A stretch of 64,000 nucleotides of DNA from Candidatus Bathyarchaeia archaeon (lineage in GTDB: Archaea > Thermoproteota > Bathyarchaeia > Bathyarchaeales > Bathyarchaeaceae), in contig DATETJ010000004.1 of NCBI GenBank assembly GCA_035283685.1, positions 62,001 to 126,000 on the forward strand, in the 5' to 3' direction. The notes under the pieces were generated by a model, which did no database searches, was not told where the DNA came from, and worked only from the letters and a program-made list of their open reading frames with translations. Below are positions 42,966 to 51,063 of the stretch, piece by piece (within the stretch, counting starts at the first letter, position 1; each line of letters opens with the position of its first letter). Made by a program: the position numbers and the translations under genes.

Positions 42966-43757
42966 TTAACTAGAAAGGATTGCTTTGGCGTTCTTCTTGA
43001 CTTGGTCGAGGTTTCTCATTCCTACAACTATCGCGTTTACAAAGCTTAACTGTGCGATTGCCTTTATGGACAACTGGTAATTCTTGACGAGCGGGGGAGC
43101 AGGTCCTCTGACACGACCTCCGAGCACTTTCATGGCGACAACTCCCTTTCCGTTCTCGTGAGCCAACTTAATCGCATCAAACATTTCATCAATTGAGCCG
43201 TCTTCAAGAGGAATATTGTCTGGAAACTCACGAATCATCGCTTGCCCAGCATTGCAGCATATCGTCATTATCACGTCTACTTCGTCAAATCGGGCAGTTT
43301 CCTTCACAACCTTAACGCTGTGAGTCGATAACCCAACTGCCTTGACGATTCCACTTGTTTTCATGTCACTCAGTGTTTTCAGCACTCGACGACTGCCGTT
43401 AATCCAGTCAGACGTGACATAATGCAGCAAGAAAACATCTATGTAGTCAGTGCCAAGCTCCTTCAGCGAACTCCTGAGACTCTTTAGGGCTTGTTCACCG
43501 CTCCTAGCACTCGTCTTAGTGCATACGACAACTTCTTTTCTGGGCACAAGTTTAAGAGCTGAAGCAACATGCGGGTGACTCCCATAATCATCCGACGTGT
43601 CCCAAAAATTCACCCCCAACCTATAAGACTCCATCAAAATTCGACCACCTTCCTCAGGCTCCAAATTAAGCGGAACCCCAAAATCAACCGTCCCAAAACC
43701 CAGCTTCGAAACCTTCAGCCTAGTATTGCCAAGGCTCACAAGAGGGATTTTTGACAC
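42966..43757 (-). CDS. Aldo/keto reductase family protein, paralog 1
   Basis: AKR-superfamily oxidoreductase of 263 residues, NADP(H)-dependent in most members. Seen: the catalytic Asp-Tyr segment in FWDTSDDYG, the catalytic Lys region VVCTKTSAR, the His in FLLHYV, and the C-terminal 'IAQLSFVNAIVVGMRN' cofactor strand. Barrel order is intact, but the protein lacks the long C-terminal loop of many AKRs. Paralog 2 lies 133 bp further on with about two-thirds identity, and their upstream regions also match. Both read back toward the tRNA-Leu gene. Substrate unknown. Confidence 0.83.
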   Translation of the reverse strand: MSKIPLVSLGNTRLKVSKLGFGTVDFGVPLNLEPEEGGRILMESYRLGVNFWDTSDDYGSHPHVASALKLVPRKEVVVCTKTSARSGEQALKSLRSSLKELGTDYIDVFLLHYVTSDWINGSRRVLKTLSDMKTSGIVKAVGLSTHSVKVVKETARFDEVDVIMTICCNAGQAMIREFPDNIPLEDGSIDEMFDAIKLAHENGKGVVAMKVLGGRVRGPAPPLVKNYQLSIKAIAQLSFVNAIVVGMRNLDQVKKNAKAILSS

Positions 43758-43890
43758 ATGTCTCGACCTTATGATTTGCGTCGATTTCCAAGTTCTCTCT
43801 AATGCCTAAACGTGCTTATGTTCTTACCGTGCGAGTTGCACATGTGAATTCCGCACGCTGCATCATTGTTTGCAGTTTTTAAACTGTTGC

Positions 43891-44724
43891 CTATTGAAGT
43901 GCCTTCGCGGAGAGAACGGCTTGTATGTTCTTTTTGACTTCGTCGAGATTGCTCATTCCTACGAACATGGCGTCCACAAAGTCTAATCGTGCAATCGACC
44001 CTATCGAATACTGATAGTTCTTGACGAGTGTTGGAGCTGGACCCGTGACTCGTCCTCCCAAGATTTTCATTGCTATGGTTCCTTTTCCGTTCTCGTGAGC
44101 CAGTTTGATTGCAGTGTACATTTCTCTGATGGTGCCGTCTTCAATTGGAATGTACTTGTTGATAACCGCAGTGCTTGCGTTGCAGCATATTGTCAGTATC
44201 ACGTCTACCTCTTCAATCTGAGCGGCTTCTCTCACAACAGTGACGCTGTGCGTGGACAAGCCGATTGCTCCGACCATTCCTGCCGCCTTTTTGCCATTCA
44301 GTTCTTCAAGCATTCCACGGCAGCCTTTCATCCAATCGGATGATACGCAATGCAGTAGAAAAACGTCGATGTAGTCAGTGTCAAGCTCCTTCAGGAAATT
44401 CCGTAGACTTCTTGAGGCTTCTTTACCGCTCTTTGCGCTTGTCTTGTATGAAATGACTACATCCTTTCGCGGGAGAAGTTTCAGAGCTGAAGCTCCAAGA
44501 GGATGGGTAGCATAATCATCCGATGAATCCCAGAAATTCACGCCCAGCTTATACGATTCTGGTAGAATTCGCCAGCCTTCCTTTGGGCGCAGTCTGAGTG
44601 GGTCTTTGTCTCCAAAATCCACTTCGCCAAAACCCAGTTTCGAGACTTTCAGCCCTGTATTGCCAAGGTTCACAAGAGGAACTTTCAATACTAGTCTCGC
44701 TCCATTGTTTGCATCGATTTCCAA
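43891..44724 (-). CDS. Aldo/keto reductase family protein, paralog 2
   Basis: Second AKR of the tandem pair, 277 residues. Seen: FWDSSDDYATHP, VVISYKTSAKSG, FLLHCVSSDW, TICCNAS and the terminal SIARLDFVDAMFVGMSNLDEVKKN. It differs from paralog 1 by an extra N-terminal segment (MEIDANNGARLVLK). The upstream DNA (AATGCCTAAA ... GCTTATGTT ... TTACC) is shared with the region upstream of paralog 1, showing that the duplicated unit included the promoter. Substrate unknown. Confidence 0.82.
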   Translation of the reverse strand: MEIDANNGARLVLKVPLVNLGNTGLKVSKLGFGEVDFGDKDPLRLRPKEGWRILPESYKLGVNFWDSSDDYATHPLGASALKLLPRKDVVISYKTSAKSGKEASRSLRNFLKELDTDYIDVFLLHCVSSDWMKGCRGMLEELNGKKAAGMVGAIGLSTHSVTVVREAAQIEEVDVILTICCNASTAVINKYIPIEDGTIREMYTAIKLAHENGKGTIAMKILGGRVTGPAPTLVKNYQYSIGSIARLDFVDAMFVGMSNLDEVKKNIQAVLSAKALQ

Positions 44725-44819
44725 GTCTCTTTAATGCCTAAAACACGCTTATGTTTTTACCATAGGGGTTGAGTCTTCATAAGAATGAATGATGTGGGAG
44801 AGACTGGCAAACCCTATTA

Positions 44820-44851
44820 CTGCGGTTCAAATCCTAATATTAGGATCACCA
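44820..44851 (+). repeat. Possible degenerate tRNA 3' end
   Basis: A short stretch in the gap between AKR paralog 2 and the metalloprotease-like gene contains GCGGTTCAAATCC followed by TAATATTAGGATCACCA. This looks like a T-loop TTCAAATCC and a terminal acceptor/CCA, but no stem pairs properly. It is the third tRNA-like 3' end in this region (besides 42.9 kb and 46.5 kb). I cannot assign it to a specific tRNA. Confidence 0.35.
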
Positions 44852-44852
44852 A

Positions 44853-46595
44853 TTGCTAGCATCCTATCTCGAAACTTCCATTATCGGTTTGCTCTTCCTC
44901 ACGGCACTTTATCCGCCCAGCATGTTTCCCCAGGTATCACTCGATGCCGCCAGCGCAATTGACTTTCCCGAAATTCAGCTAACCCAGACCGCAAACATCA
45001 AAGCGGAGTTCCTAGGGGTCTCCTCAGATTACATTAACGAAAGCACGTTTCTATCCAAAGCCACCCGAAACGTTAGGCAATTCGCGCAACCCAACAACAT
45101 GACATGGAGCCTTAACGTGTCCATTGCTTTTCACGAATTTCCTCTGGATGTCATGACTTCGCTTGTCAATAAGGCGTATGATTCTGAAGGAAAAAAATTC
45201 TATAACATAACGCTTCTAAATGCTCTTCTGCTTCAACCTGACTATCTCGCGGCTCCAGATAAAGGGTACCTGTTCGTTTTCATGTCAATTCCCGATGGCG
45301 GAGTCGATCATTCATGGTTTTATGTTCATGAGAGACCAGATCTTTTCCTAGGCAGGACAGATTTCTTTGATGGTCAATCATTCGAATATTGGGTATTTCC
45401 CCCTTACTTTGGAGGAGCGCATAGAGCACTGTATTTTGATTTGAGTGAGTTGATTGAGAGTAATCCGACTAGGACAGCAGTAGCCAACAGAGCCATCGAA
45501 CTCTTCAACAACGCCCTGCCAGACGTATTTGTCAATCTGCTTGGAGCAACAGATTCACGAATGATCCTCGCTGACACGCAGAGACACGAAAATTACGAAG
45601 TGAGAATACTATGGCTAAACGGAACAGAAAACAACTTCCACCCTCAACGAATCAAACAAGCTTTCGAAGACTTGATGCCATGGACGAACTGGACTGTAAT
45701 CACAACAATCAAAGACATGGATGCTGAGTTGAGCCGTCTTTTTGAAAGCCGAACCGCAGAACTAGTACAACCCCTTAATTATTCGTTTTCGCTGACAAAC
45801 GGAACCAGACGCCTCACTGAAGCCAAAAGGAACGTGCAGTGGGACGTTTTCAGAGACTCGGGCGAATACGACCCAATCACCCAGTATCTGTTCGAACACG
45901 TGAAAGACTACTTTAACCTGACAGACATAGAAAACAGATCCATAATCCCTCTTGTGCTTCTGCAAACACGAAATGACACAGCCATTGGCGGAGTCGCAGG
46001 GATAGGTCCCGGGATTTCTTGGTTTTCTCGTAACATCATAATCATAGGATATCAGGATGGCACGCTCCAGGCTATGGGCGAAAGTGGACCCACATTTCTG
46101 ACACAACAGATGCGCCATGAGATTGGACACTGGGTAAGCCTTTCCCACCATTCTGCACGTTTTGAATTAGGCTATCCTAAAGTCATCTGCTCAATGAGAT
46201 CTCTCACCAACCAGTTCTGTATGTTCTGCAAAGATGCTAGAGCTAGGATGAGCTTCATATCCTATTATAGAGCAACCACCGAGCTGATTTTCAGCAAACA
46301 GGCACAGGTTTCCGAGAATGAACTAGAAACCGCAGCGCGACAATTCAATGAGTGGGACTACGCCAATGCAATAAAGACCATAATCTCCATTTATAATGAG
46401 GTCCAGACTAAACAAGCTTTAACGATTGATTCTAGATTTATTCCGTGGGTCATCACAATAACATCTGTCGCAATCGTCTTTACGTTGGTTTTCAAGAATA
46501 GGCGCAAGCTCTCAAAGTTGAGGATCTTTTTCCGTAGGGGTTTGCAAGCTCAAATCCTGCCCGTTCCACCAACTACGTTTTTAACATTCCGTTGA
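44853..46595 (+). CDS. Membrane-anchored metzincin-like metalloprotease
   Basis: Predicted secreted protein of 580 residues, TTG start. Seen: a signal-like N-terminus (TSIIGLLFLTALYP), a large extracellular part, and the zinc motif MRHEIGHWVSLSHH. This has the HExxHxxxxxH spacing of metzincins, although the usual Gly before the third His is Ser. A C-terminal membrane helix (PWVITITSVAIVFTLVFKN) is followed by a basic tail. The last ~25 codons read through a decayed tRNA-Leu 3' half (46521-46571), so the native C-terminus is probably just after the membrane helix. Several Asn-x-Ser/Thr sites are consistent with surface glycosylation. Confidence 0.65.
   Translation: MLASYLETSIIGLLFLTALYPPSMFPQVSLDAASAIDFPEIQLTQTANIKAEFLGVSSDYINESTFLSKATRNVRQFAQPNNMTWSLNVSIAFHEFPLDVMTSLVNKAYDSEGKKFYNITLLNALLLQPDYLAAPDKGYLFVFMSIPDGGVDHSWFYVHERPDLFLGRTDFFDGQSFEYWVFPPYFGGAHRALYFDLSELIESNPTRTAVANRAIELFNNALPDVFVNLLGATDSRMILADTQRHENYEVRILWLNGTENNFHPQRIKQAFEDLMPWTNWTVITTIKDMDAELSRLFESRTAELVQPLNYSFSLTNGTRRLTEAKRNVQWDVFRDSGEYDPITQYLFEHVKDYFNLTDIENRSIIPLVLLQTRNDTAIGGVAGIGPGISWFSRNIIIIGYQDGTLQAMGESGPTFLTQQMRHEIGHWVSLSHHSARFELGYPKVICSMRSLTNQFCMFCKDARARMSFISYYRATTELIFSKQAQVSENELETAARQFNEWDYANAIKTIISIYNEVQTKQALTIDSRFIPWVITITSVAIVFTLVFKNRRKLSKLRIFFRRGLQAQILPVPPTTFLTFR
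46521..46571 (+). repeat. Decayed copy of the tRNA-Leu 3' half
   Basis: This 51-bp stretch aligns to 42883-42933 of tRNA-Leu(CAA) with 8 mismatches (43/51 by eye), keeping the CCGTAGGGGTT variable arm, CAAATCCTGCCCG and the terminal CCACCA. T-stem pairing is lost, so it is not a tRNA gene. It lies about 3.6 kb downstream of the intact tRNA and on the same strand. Such direct repeats of a tRNA 3' end usually mark an att site left by site-specific integration at a tRNA gene. Confidence 0.75.
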
Positions 46596-46626
46596 CGTAT
46601 GTACTGCCCAATTGGAGGAAGGCAAC

Positions 46627-47535
46627 ATGCGCCTTAGCGTGGCCCTTGCATTCGCTGTAGTCTGTGTCGTTTGGGGTTCAACCTACTTGGCCATTCGCTT
46701 CGTAATTGAGACTGCTCCTCCTTTCTTCACAGCTGGAACACGCTGGGCTATTGCAGGAGTTCTACTCTATTGTGTGACTAGGCTTCGGGGCGCTTCAGCT
46801 CCCTCACGGTCACATTGGGGTTCAGCCTTTGTCGTCGGCGGCTTAATGTTGCTGGTTGCACACGGCGCGGTTGTGTGGGCAGAGCAGTGGATACTTTCAG
46901 GGTTAGCTTCGATCTTCGTGGCAACCGTGCCCCTTTGGCTGGTCTTGGTGGAGTCCGTGCATGACCGGAGAAAACCTGATGGAAAAGGGCTTCTAGCGTT
47001 GCTGGCAGGATTCATCGGAGTAATCATACTCGTCGGGGACTTGCCCAGTCTAGGCGGGAGCAATATGGCCCCGATTGCTGCTCTCGCCCTCTTGTTTGGT
47101 GCCCTAGCTTGGGGGCTCGGCTCATTTTATTCCCGTTCCGCAAGCCTCCCAAATTCACATTTCATGGGCGTAGCCATACAAATGATTGCTGGCGGGTTCC
47201 TACTGCTCTTAACAAGCGTAGCCACGGGAGAGTTAGCGAACTTGAGACTAGGCAGCATATCTCAGCGCTCGTTATTCGCTTGGGCTTATCTGATAGTCTT
47301 CGGCTCGCTTGTCGGGTTCACTTCCTACATTTGGCTCCTAAAACAAGCCACGCCCTCGCGTATCGCAACCTATGCCTACATAAACCCCGTTGTCGCGTTA
47401 CTTCTGGGCTGGGCATTCGCAAACGAGCAACCTACCTTCACGAGCATTGTAACCACAACAATAATTCTCATTTCAGTTGCAGTAATAACGTCACGCAAGT
47501 TTGAGCCACAAGACAAAAGCCACGTTAAGAACTGA
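46627..47535 (+). CDS. EamA/DMT superfamily transporter (RhaT-like)
   Basis: Drug/metabolite transporter with ten predicted membrane helices. Seen: the first EamA repeat (AFAVVCVVWGSTYLAIRFV, a typical EamA start with WGSTY) and a second repeat (FVLV...PIAALALLFGALAWGLGSFYSR), plus conserved loop sequences such as FFTAGTRWAIAGVLLY. Start: GGAGGAAGG lies before ATG 46627 (the frame's earlier TTG at 46612 is part of the Shine-Dalgarno). The substrate is not inferable; homologues export amino acids or sugars. Confidence 0.88.
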   Translation: MRLSVALAFAVVCVVWGSTYLAIRFVIETAPPFFTAGTRWAIAGVLLYCVTRLRGASAPSRSHWGSAFVVGGLMLLVAHGAVVWAEQWILSGLASIFVATVPLWLVLVESVHDRRKPDGKGLLALLAGFIGVIILVGDLPSLGGSNMAPIAALALLFGALAWGLGSFYSRSASLPNSHFMGVAIQMIAGGFLLLLTSVATGELANLRLGSISQRSLFAWAYLIVFGSLVGFTSYIWLLKQATPSRIATYAYINPVVALLLGWAFANEQPTFTSIVTTTIILISVAVITSRKFEPQDKSHVKN

Positions 47536-47611
47536 AGCGCAAAAGACCCGAGTCTACATAAACCTCCGAGCCAGAACCATTAAGCTATGCACCAAAAGCC
47601 ATAAGCGCTGA

Positions 47612-48313
47612 GTGAGGCGCTCTGTAATTCGTATGACTCCCAAATTCCCGCGCAAAAGATGGATTCTCGCAGCCATCGTCATAGTGGTTCTAGTTGTGGC
47701 TTCTACGTCGCTTCTTTGGATGAAAGTGGATTATGAACGTGGACAAGACGCGGTTCTGGAATATTTTTCCCATCAACCCGGGATGTCGGATGCTTTTGCC
47801 AAACTGGAAGAACTTACACCGCCGGGTTCAGTTGTGCTCTGTTGGTGGGATTACGGCAGAGCTGTGAGAGAATGGAGCCACAGGGAAGTAATAGAGGCTT
47901 ATCCATCCAGAGACATATACAACACAGTTGGCTCCACCAGAAGCGTCTTCGGCAACCTGCAGGGTCAACTCTTCGGCACATGGGGATCATCAGAAAGGAT
48001 CCACGACTTGACCAATATTTTCATGTTACCTGAAGGACAATCGATGCCGCTTCTAGCTAAGTACAATGCCAAGTACGCGCTAGTGTTCATACCTGACGAG
48101 TTGCAGAAGTTCCCTTGGATCGCGCAAATTGCAGGCTACAACGCAACAGAATACTTAGTCTACAACCAAGAAAGCGACACGCATGAACCCACCGTGCGTG
48201 CTGCCCAAGTGACTCTGCTGCGACTGCTGTTTGATGATACCCTGTTTCCTCAGCATTTCTCGAAGCTCTTCGACAACGGCAAAGCCAAAATTTACCAGAT
48301 TGACTACACGTAA
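47612..48313 (+). CDS. Single-pass protein resembling the soluble domain of AglB/STT3
   Basis: Protein of 233 residues: a membrane helix (WILAAIVIVVLVVASTSLLWM) then a globular domain with the STT3/AglB hallmark WWDYG in VVLCWWDYGRAVREW, a typical neighbouring region HREVIEAYPSRDIYNTVG, and LLAKYNAKYALVFIPDE. AglB/STT3 uses the WWDYG motif to bind the N-glycosylation sequon. The catalytic membrane portion and its metal-binding DXD are missing, so this is either an accessory or a decoy-like domain, not a transferase. Its start could be GTG 47612 or ATG 47633. Confidence 0.6.
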   Translation: MRRSVIRMTPKFPRKRWILAAIVIVVLVVASTSLLWMKVDYERGQDAVLEYFSHQPGMSDAFAKLEELTPPGSVVLCWWDYGRAVREWSHREVIEAYPSRDIYNTVGSTRSVFGNLQGQLFGTWGSSERIHDLTNIFMLPEGQSMPLLAKYNAKYALVFIPDELQKFPWIAQIAGYNATEYLVYNQESDTHEPTVRAAQVTLLRLLFDDTLFPQHFSKLFDNGKAKIYQIDYT

Positions 48314-48427
48314 CTGCGGCAAAGATGGTTGCCTTTCCCGTCTTTCCACCTTTCGCGTGGTAATTTTTCCTGAATCAGTATTCAGGCTTCATAACTCATT
48401 TTTAACCGAGCAAGCGAGTTTAAAGCG

Positions 48428-48727
48428 ATGATGCCAATGCACAAGGTCCCTCAAAGCGAGCTTAACACAACTTTTCCCAGGAAATACTTACAGAAGTTTC
48501 AGGAGTACAGAAAAAGAAGCAGCGAACTCACGTTAAAACCAAAGCAGCCAAGCAAACCATCTGGCACCCCACAGGTTTTCTCAAGCCATTGTAAGCAAGC
48601 GATTTCTTTGGTTAAGGCGAAAGTCTACTGCTGCGTGCTGAAAGAGATGGTGCAAGGCGCAATGTGCAAGGCTTGCCCCTGCCACGAGCCGGAACCGCTC
48701 GAATACACACTTTTCAAAAGAGAGTGA
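48428..48727 (+). CDS. Cys-containing hypothetical protein
   Basis: Ninety-nine-residue basic protein. The N-terminal half has a Lys/Gln/Pro-rich linker (KQPSKPSGTPQ), and the C-terminal half has a Cys cluster (CKQAISLVKAKVYCCVLKEM, then CKACPCHEPE) that could bind a metal. No family recognised. The small zinc-ribbon gene follows 9 bp later on the same strand, so the pair may be one unit. Confidence 0.45.
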   Translation: MMPMHKVPQSELNTTFPRKYLQKFQEYRKRSSELTLKPKQPSKPSGTPQVFSSHCKQAISLVKAKVYCCVLKEMVQGAMCKACPCHEPEPLEYTLFKRE

Positions 48728-48736
48728 ACCGCTTAA

Positions 48737-48853
48737 ATGAAGTGTCCTAACAACTCGTGCAAACGCTCCGCTGACATCGTTGAAAACAATGAGTCAAACT
48801 TCGACTACTGCAAAGAATGTGGAACCGTAATCTACAGAAGCAAGAACAAGTAA
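48737..48853 (+). CDS. Zinc-ribbon microprotein
   Basis: Thirty-eight-residue protein with an ATG start: CPNNSC near the N-terminus (Cys at residues 3 and 8) and CKEC (residues 25 and 28), spaced as in a zinc ribbon, ending IYRSKNK before TAA. The 'CxxxxC-n-CxxCGTVI' layout is that of a metal-binding microprotein such as those attached to transcription or ribosome factors. It is too short to be listed by ordinary gene calling. It sits 9 bp after the Cys-rich 48428-48727 gene. Confidence 0.55.
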   Translation: MKCPNNSCKRSADIVENNESNFDYCKECGTVIYRSKNK

Positions 48854-49023
48854 GCTGGAACAATCGCTCCACAAAGCCTTCGAAACCAAAGATACGTCTG
48901 GTTCTATGGGAAGCATCTGCGGGTAGTTCAGAGACTCCTTTCCTTTCATGTTCTGGCACAGAATGATTTATCTAATTCAAATCAGAAAAATAGGCAAAGA
49001 GGCCAAGTCTTCTGAAGACCTAT

Positions 49024-49233
49024 TTGACCGTCTGGTTCAACAGCGAAGGAGCCGAGCCCAGCGTGGTGGCACAGAAACTCCAGTCAATGGGCTTCAAACC
49101 AGCCAAGGGACACTACGATCACATTTACGATTGGAAAAAAGAACCCACACTAGAGGACGTACTGCAGTTGTGCAACAGCGTACATCACACGTTAAAGGGC
49201 TTGAAGGTCCTTTACAAAATCGAAACAATATAG
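49024..49233 (+). CDS. Small conserved-looking protein, unknown
   Basis: Sixty-nine-residue protein with a plausible alpha/beta layout: YLTVWFNSEGAEPSVVAQKLQSMGF (beta-alpha), HYDHIYDW, and VLQLCNSVHHTLKGLKVLYKIETI. TTG at 49024 or an earlier position gives similar starts; the residues K-T-Y-L upstream fit the pattern. It ends 17 bp before the [2Fe-2S] ferredoxin-like gene and overlaps a different open frame that is non-coding. Family not recognised. Confidence 0.5.
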   Translation: MTVWFNSEGAEPSVVAQKLQSMGFKPAKGHYDHIYDWKKEPTLEDVLQLCNSVHHTLKGLKVLYKIETI

Positions 49234-49250
49234 AAGGCTGGCATCGATCC

Positions 49251-49547
49251 ATGACACCTTACAAGCTGCATATACTTGTCTGCAATGACACTGACTGCGC
49301 AGATAAGGGTTCACAGCAACTCTACGACAACCTGAAGCAAATGGTAAAAGATCGAAACCTGAAAGGAACAATAAAGGTCTCGAAGAGCACATGCTTAGAC
49401 GACTGCGAAATCGGTCCAAACGTGCTAGTCTACCCAAACGGCGTACTCTACAACAGCGTGAAAACCGACAATTTGGAGACCATTCTAGAAGCGCACATCA
49501 AAGGCAAATCGGCTGTGAAACTGAAGCATCACAAAATGCTGAAATGA
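49251..49547 (+). CDS. Thioredoxin-like [2Fe-2S] ferredoxin
   Basis: Small (98 residues) iron-sulfur protein. Seen: a beta-alpha N-terminus with HILVCNDTDCADKGSQQLYDNL and the second cysteine pair STCLDDCEIGPNVLVYPNG. Four cysteines in the order C-x5-C ... C-x3-C, followed by the 'GPNV.VYP.G' strand, define the thioredoxin-like 2Fe-2S fold. The partner redox enzyme is not adjacent. The ATG at 49251 is chosen; a longer open frame from 48948 is an artefact. Confidence 0.82.
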   Translation: MTPYKLHILVCNDTDCADKGSQQLYDNLKQMVKDRNLKGTIKVSKSTCLDDCEIGPNVLVYPNGVLYNSVKTDNLETILEAHIKGKSAVKLKHHKMLK

Positions 49548-49559
49548 TCAAATAGAGTT

Positions 49560-50159
49560 CTAGAGCTCAAGCCTCATCAAAGGCTTCAACGAATTCGTTG
49601 ACTGCACAGTTCTGAAACCTAGTTCCTCAAAGATTCCAACAGGTCCAGTATAGGCAAAGGTTGAACTGACCCGTCGCCCATCTTTAGTCGTTGTAACTGG
49701 ATAAGCCTCAACCGTTTTGACACCTCGTTTTCGCAGCGCATCCACAGCGGCTTTCAAAAGCTCTCGCGACAAGCCTTTCCCACGCCACCTGCGATGAACA
49801 AAAAAACACACAACTGACCAGACATCATCCGCATCATCACGCTTGTACGCCTTGACCCTAATTAGCCGTGGAAAGTCTCGTCTCGGTCCAAAAGAACACC
49901 AGCCCACGGGCTCGTCTTCCACAAACGCCAAGATACCAAAAGCCTTGCCACTATGCACAAGATTTCTCATCGCTTTCTTGTTCCGTGCCCCCTGAAGTTG
50001 CCTCCACTGCTTGTCGAGTTCAATGCGCCACCACATACACCAGCAGCCGCCGCATGCACCGTTTGGACCAAACAGCCGCTCAAATGCAGGCCACAAATCT
50101 GGGCGCAGTTCCTGAAAACGTATTTTTTCCCTAGTCAACTCTATATGCCTAGCCTTCAT
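49560..50159 (-). CDS. GNAT family N-acetyltransferase
   Basis: GNAT enzyme of 199 residues. Seen: GACGGCWCMWWRIE, a Cys/Trp-rich loop used by a subgroup of GNATs, then WCSFGPRRDFPRL, VVCFFVHRRWRGKGLSRELL (motif A with RRWRGKG), and a C-terminal FEELGFRTVQ. Its start overlaps the last bases of the cytochrome b5-domain gene (4 bp), so translation is coupled. The substrate may be a small amine; not inferable. Confidence 0.84.
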   Translation of the reverse strand: MKARHIELTREKIRFQELRPDLWPAFERLFGPNGACGGCWCMWWRIELDKQWRQLQGARNKKAMRNLVHSGKAFGILAFVEDEPVGWCSFGPRRDFPRLIRVKAYKRDDADDVWSVVCFFVHRRWRGKGLSRELLKAAVDALRKRGVKTVEAYPVTTTKDGRRVSSTFAYTGPVGIFEELGFRTVQSTNSLKPLMRLEL

Positions 50160-50437
50160 TTTCCGGATTCGGAAACCAGCACGCCAACTTGTTTCACTCG
50201 TGCAAGAGTTTCTTCTCCATGCGGCGCAAACTTCAGCTCGTCAGTGAGGTCTTTCCCAGCCACGTGTTGACCCTGATGGTCACCTTCTATCCAAAGGAAG
50301 CTCTCGGTAACATCGAACACGTTGCCCTTGTAAGCAACATAAGCTGGTCGTCCTTCTCTGCCGTCATACTGCTTCAGATCCTCCAAAGTGAACTTCTTCA
50401 GTTCGTCTCCCAAAGACAACACCTGTTTGGCAACCAC
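50156..50437 (-). CDS. Cytochrome b5-domain (heme/steroid-binding) protein
   Basis: Ninety-three-residue cytochrome b5-like domain. Seen: FTLEDLKQYDGREGRPAYVAYKGNVFDVTES, where the strand 'YVAYKGNVFDV' is characteristic, and the later HVAGKDLTDELKFAPHGEE helix. Heme-axial His residues are plausible at H of GDHQGQHVAGKD and H of FAPHGEE. It is the first gene of an overlapping two-gene unit with a GNAT enzyme. Confidence 0.8.
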   Translation of the reverse strand: MVAKQVLSLGDELKKFTLEDLKQYDGREGRPAYVAYKGNVFDVTESFLWIEGDHQGQHVAGKDLTDELKFAPHGEETLARVKQVGVLVSESGK

Positions 50438-50526
50438 TAGAAACGTACGGGCTATTTGAATATTAAGTTAAAGAAAACCCTTCACGGAAAAAAAGAGGAA
50501 ATTAGGTGGCTTCGTCTCGATTGCTG

Positions 50527-51054
50527 TTAGGTGTATATGTTGAGCAAACGTCGATTCACCAGAACTGCTATGATAACCTCGCTTACAATCAATTCGACGA
50601 TGAGATAGCCTCCATTGTATGAAGCCGAGTAAAGAATCGGACTCATGCCCACAGGTGCATATTCAGCGAAGAACCAAACGCCAGCCGCAAAGTGAGCCAC
50701 AAAGCGACCAAAGATGCCAACAGGCGCGCCAAACAGCGGATACTTTCTGAACAGTCCTGCCAAGCCGAGAGCGGCGAAAGCAATCGGATAGTCAAGCAAC
50801 GCTTGAACAGGATCAACAATGAAGCTGCCAGGCAAAGCCATGTGGATGAGACCATAAACTGTGCCCGCCTCCAAGCCAGCCCGCAAGCCGCGCCGAAGCG
50901 AGAACCAGAGCAGTGGCAACATGCCTGCCGCTGTTACCGATCCGCCTTGTGGAAGTTCAAAGATTGGGGGCAGTACATCCCTAAGTATGATCGCCAAGGC
51001 GATGAAAACTGCGCCTTCTGCTAAGATCTTGGTTTGAGAAGCTTTTTCGCTCAT
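50527..51054 (-). CDS. thiT: Thiamine transporter ThiT (ECF substrate-binding subunit)
   Basis: Membrane protein of 175 residues with six helices that fits the ThiT S-component. Seen: an N-terminal helix LAEGAVFIALAIILRDVL, GMLPLLWFSLRRGLRAG, the AGLVYG-like LEAGTVYGLIHMA, DPVQALLDYPIAFAALGLAG and the FAEYAPVGMSPILYSASYNG loop with the thiamine-binding residues typical of ThiT. A TPP riboswitch immediately upstream independently supports a thiamine role. ECF ATPases are not adjacent. Confidence 0.82.
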   Translation of the reverse strand: MSEKASQTKILAEGAVFIALAIILRDVLPPIFELPQGGSVTAAGMLPLLWFSLRRGLRAGLEAGTVYGLIHMALPGSFIVDPVQALLDYPIAFAALGLAGLFRKYPLFGAPVGIFGRFVAHFAAGVWFFAEYAPVGMSPILYSASYNGGYLIVELIVSEVIIAVLVNRRLLNIYT

Positions 51055-51063
51055 TTCTTCTTT

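Noticed and set aside
48948-49547. A single 199-residue protein over the ferredoxin region
   Set aside because: Only the last 98 residues look coding; the first part is Arg/Gln/Ser-rich and overlaps the 49024-49233 gene in another frame.
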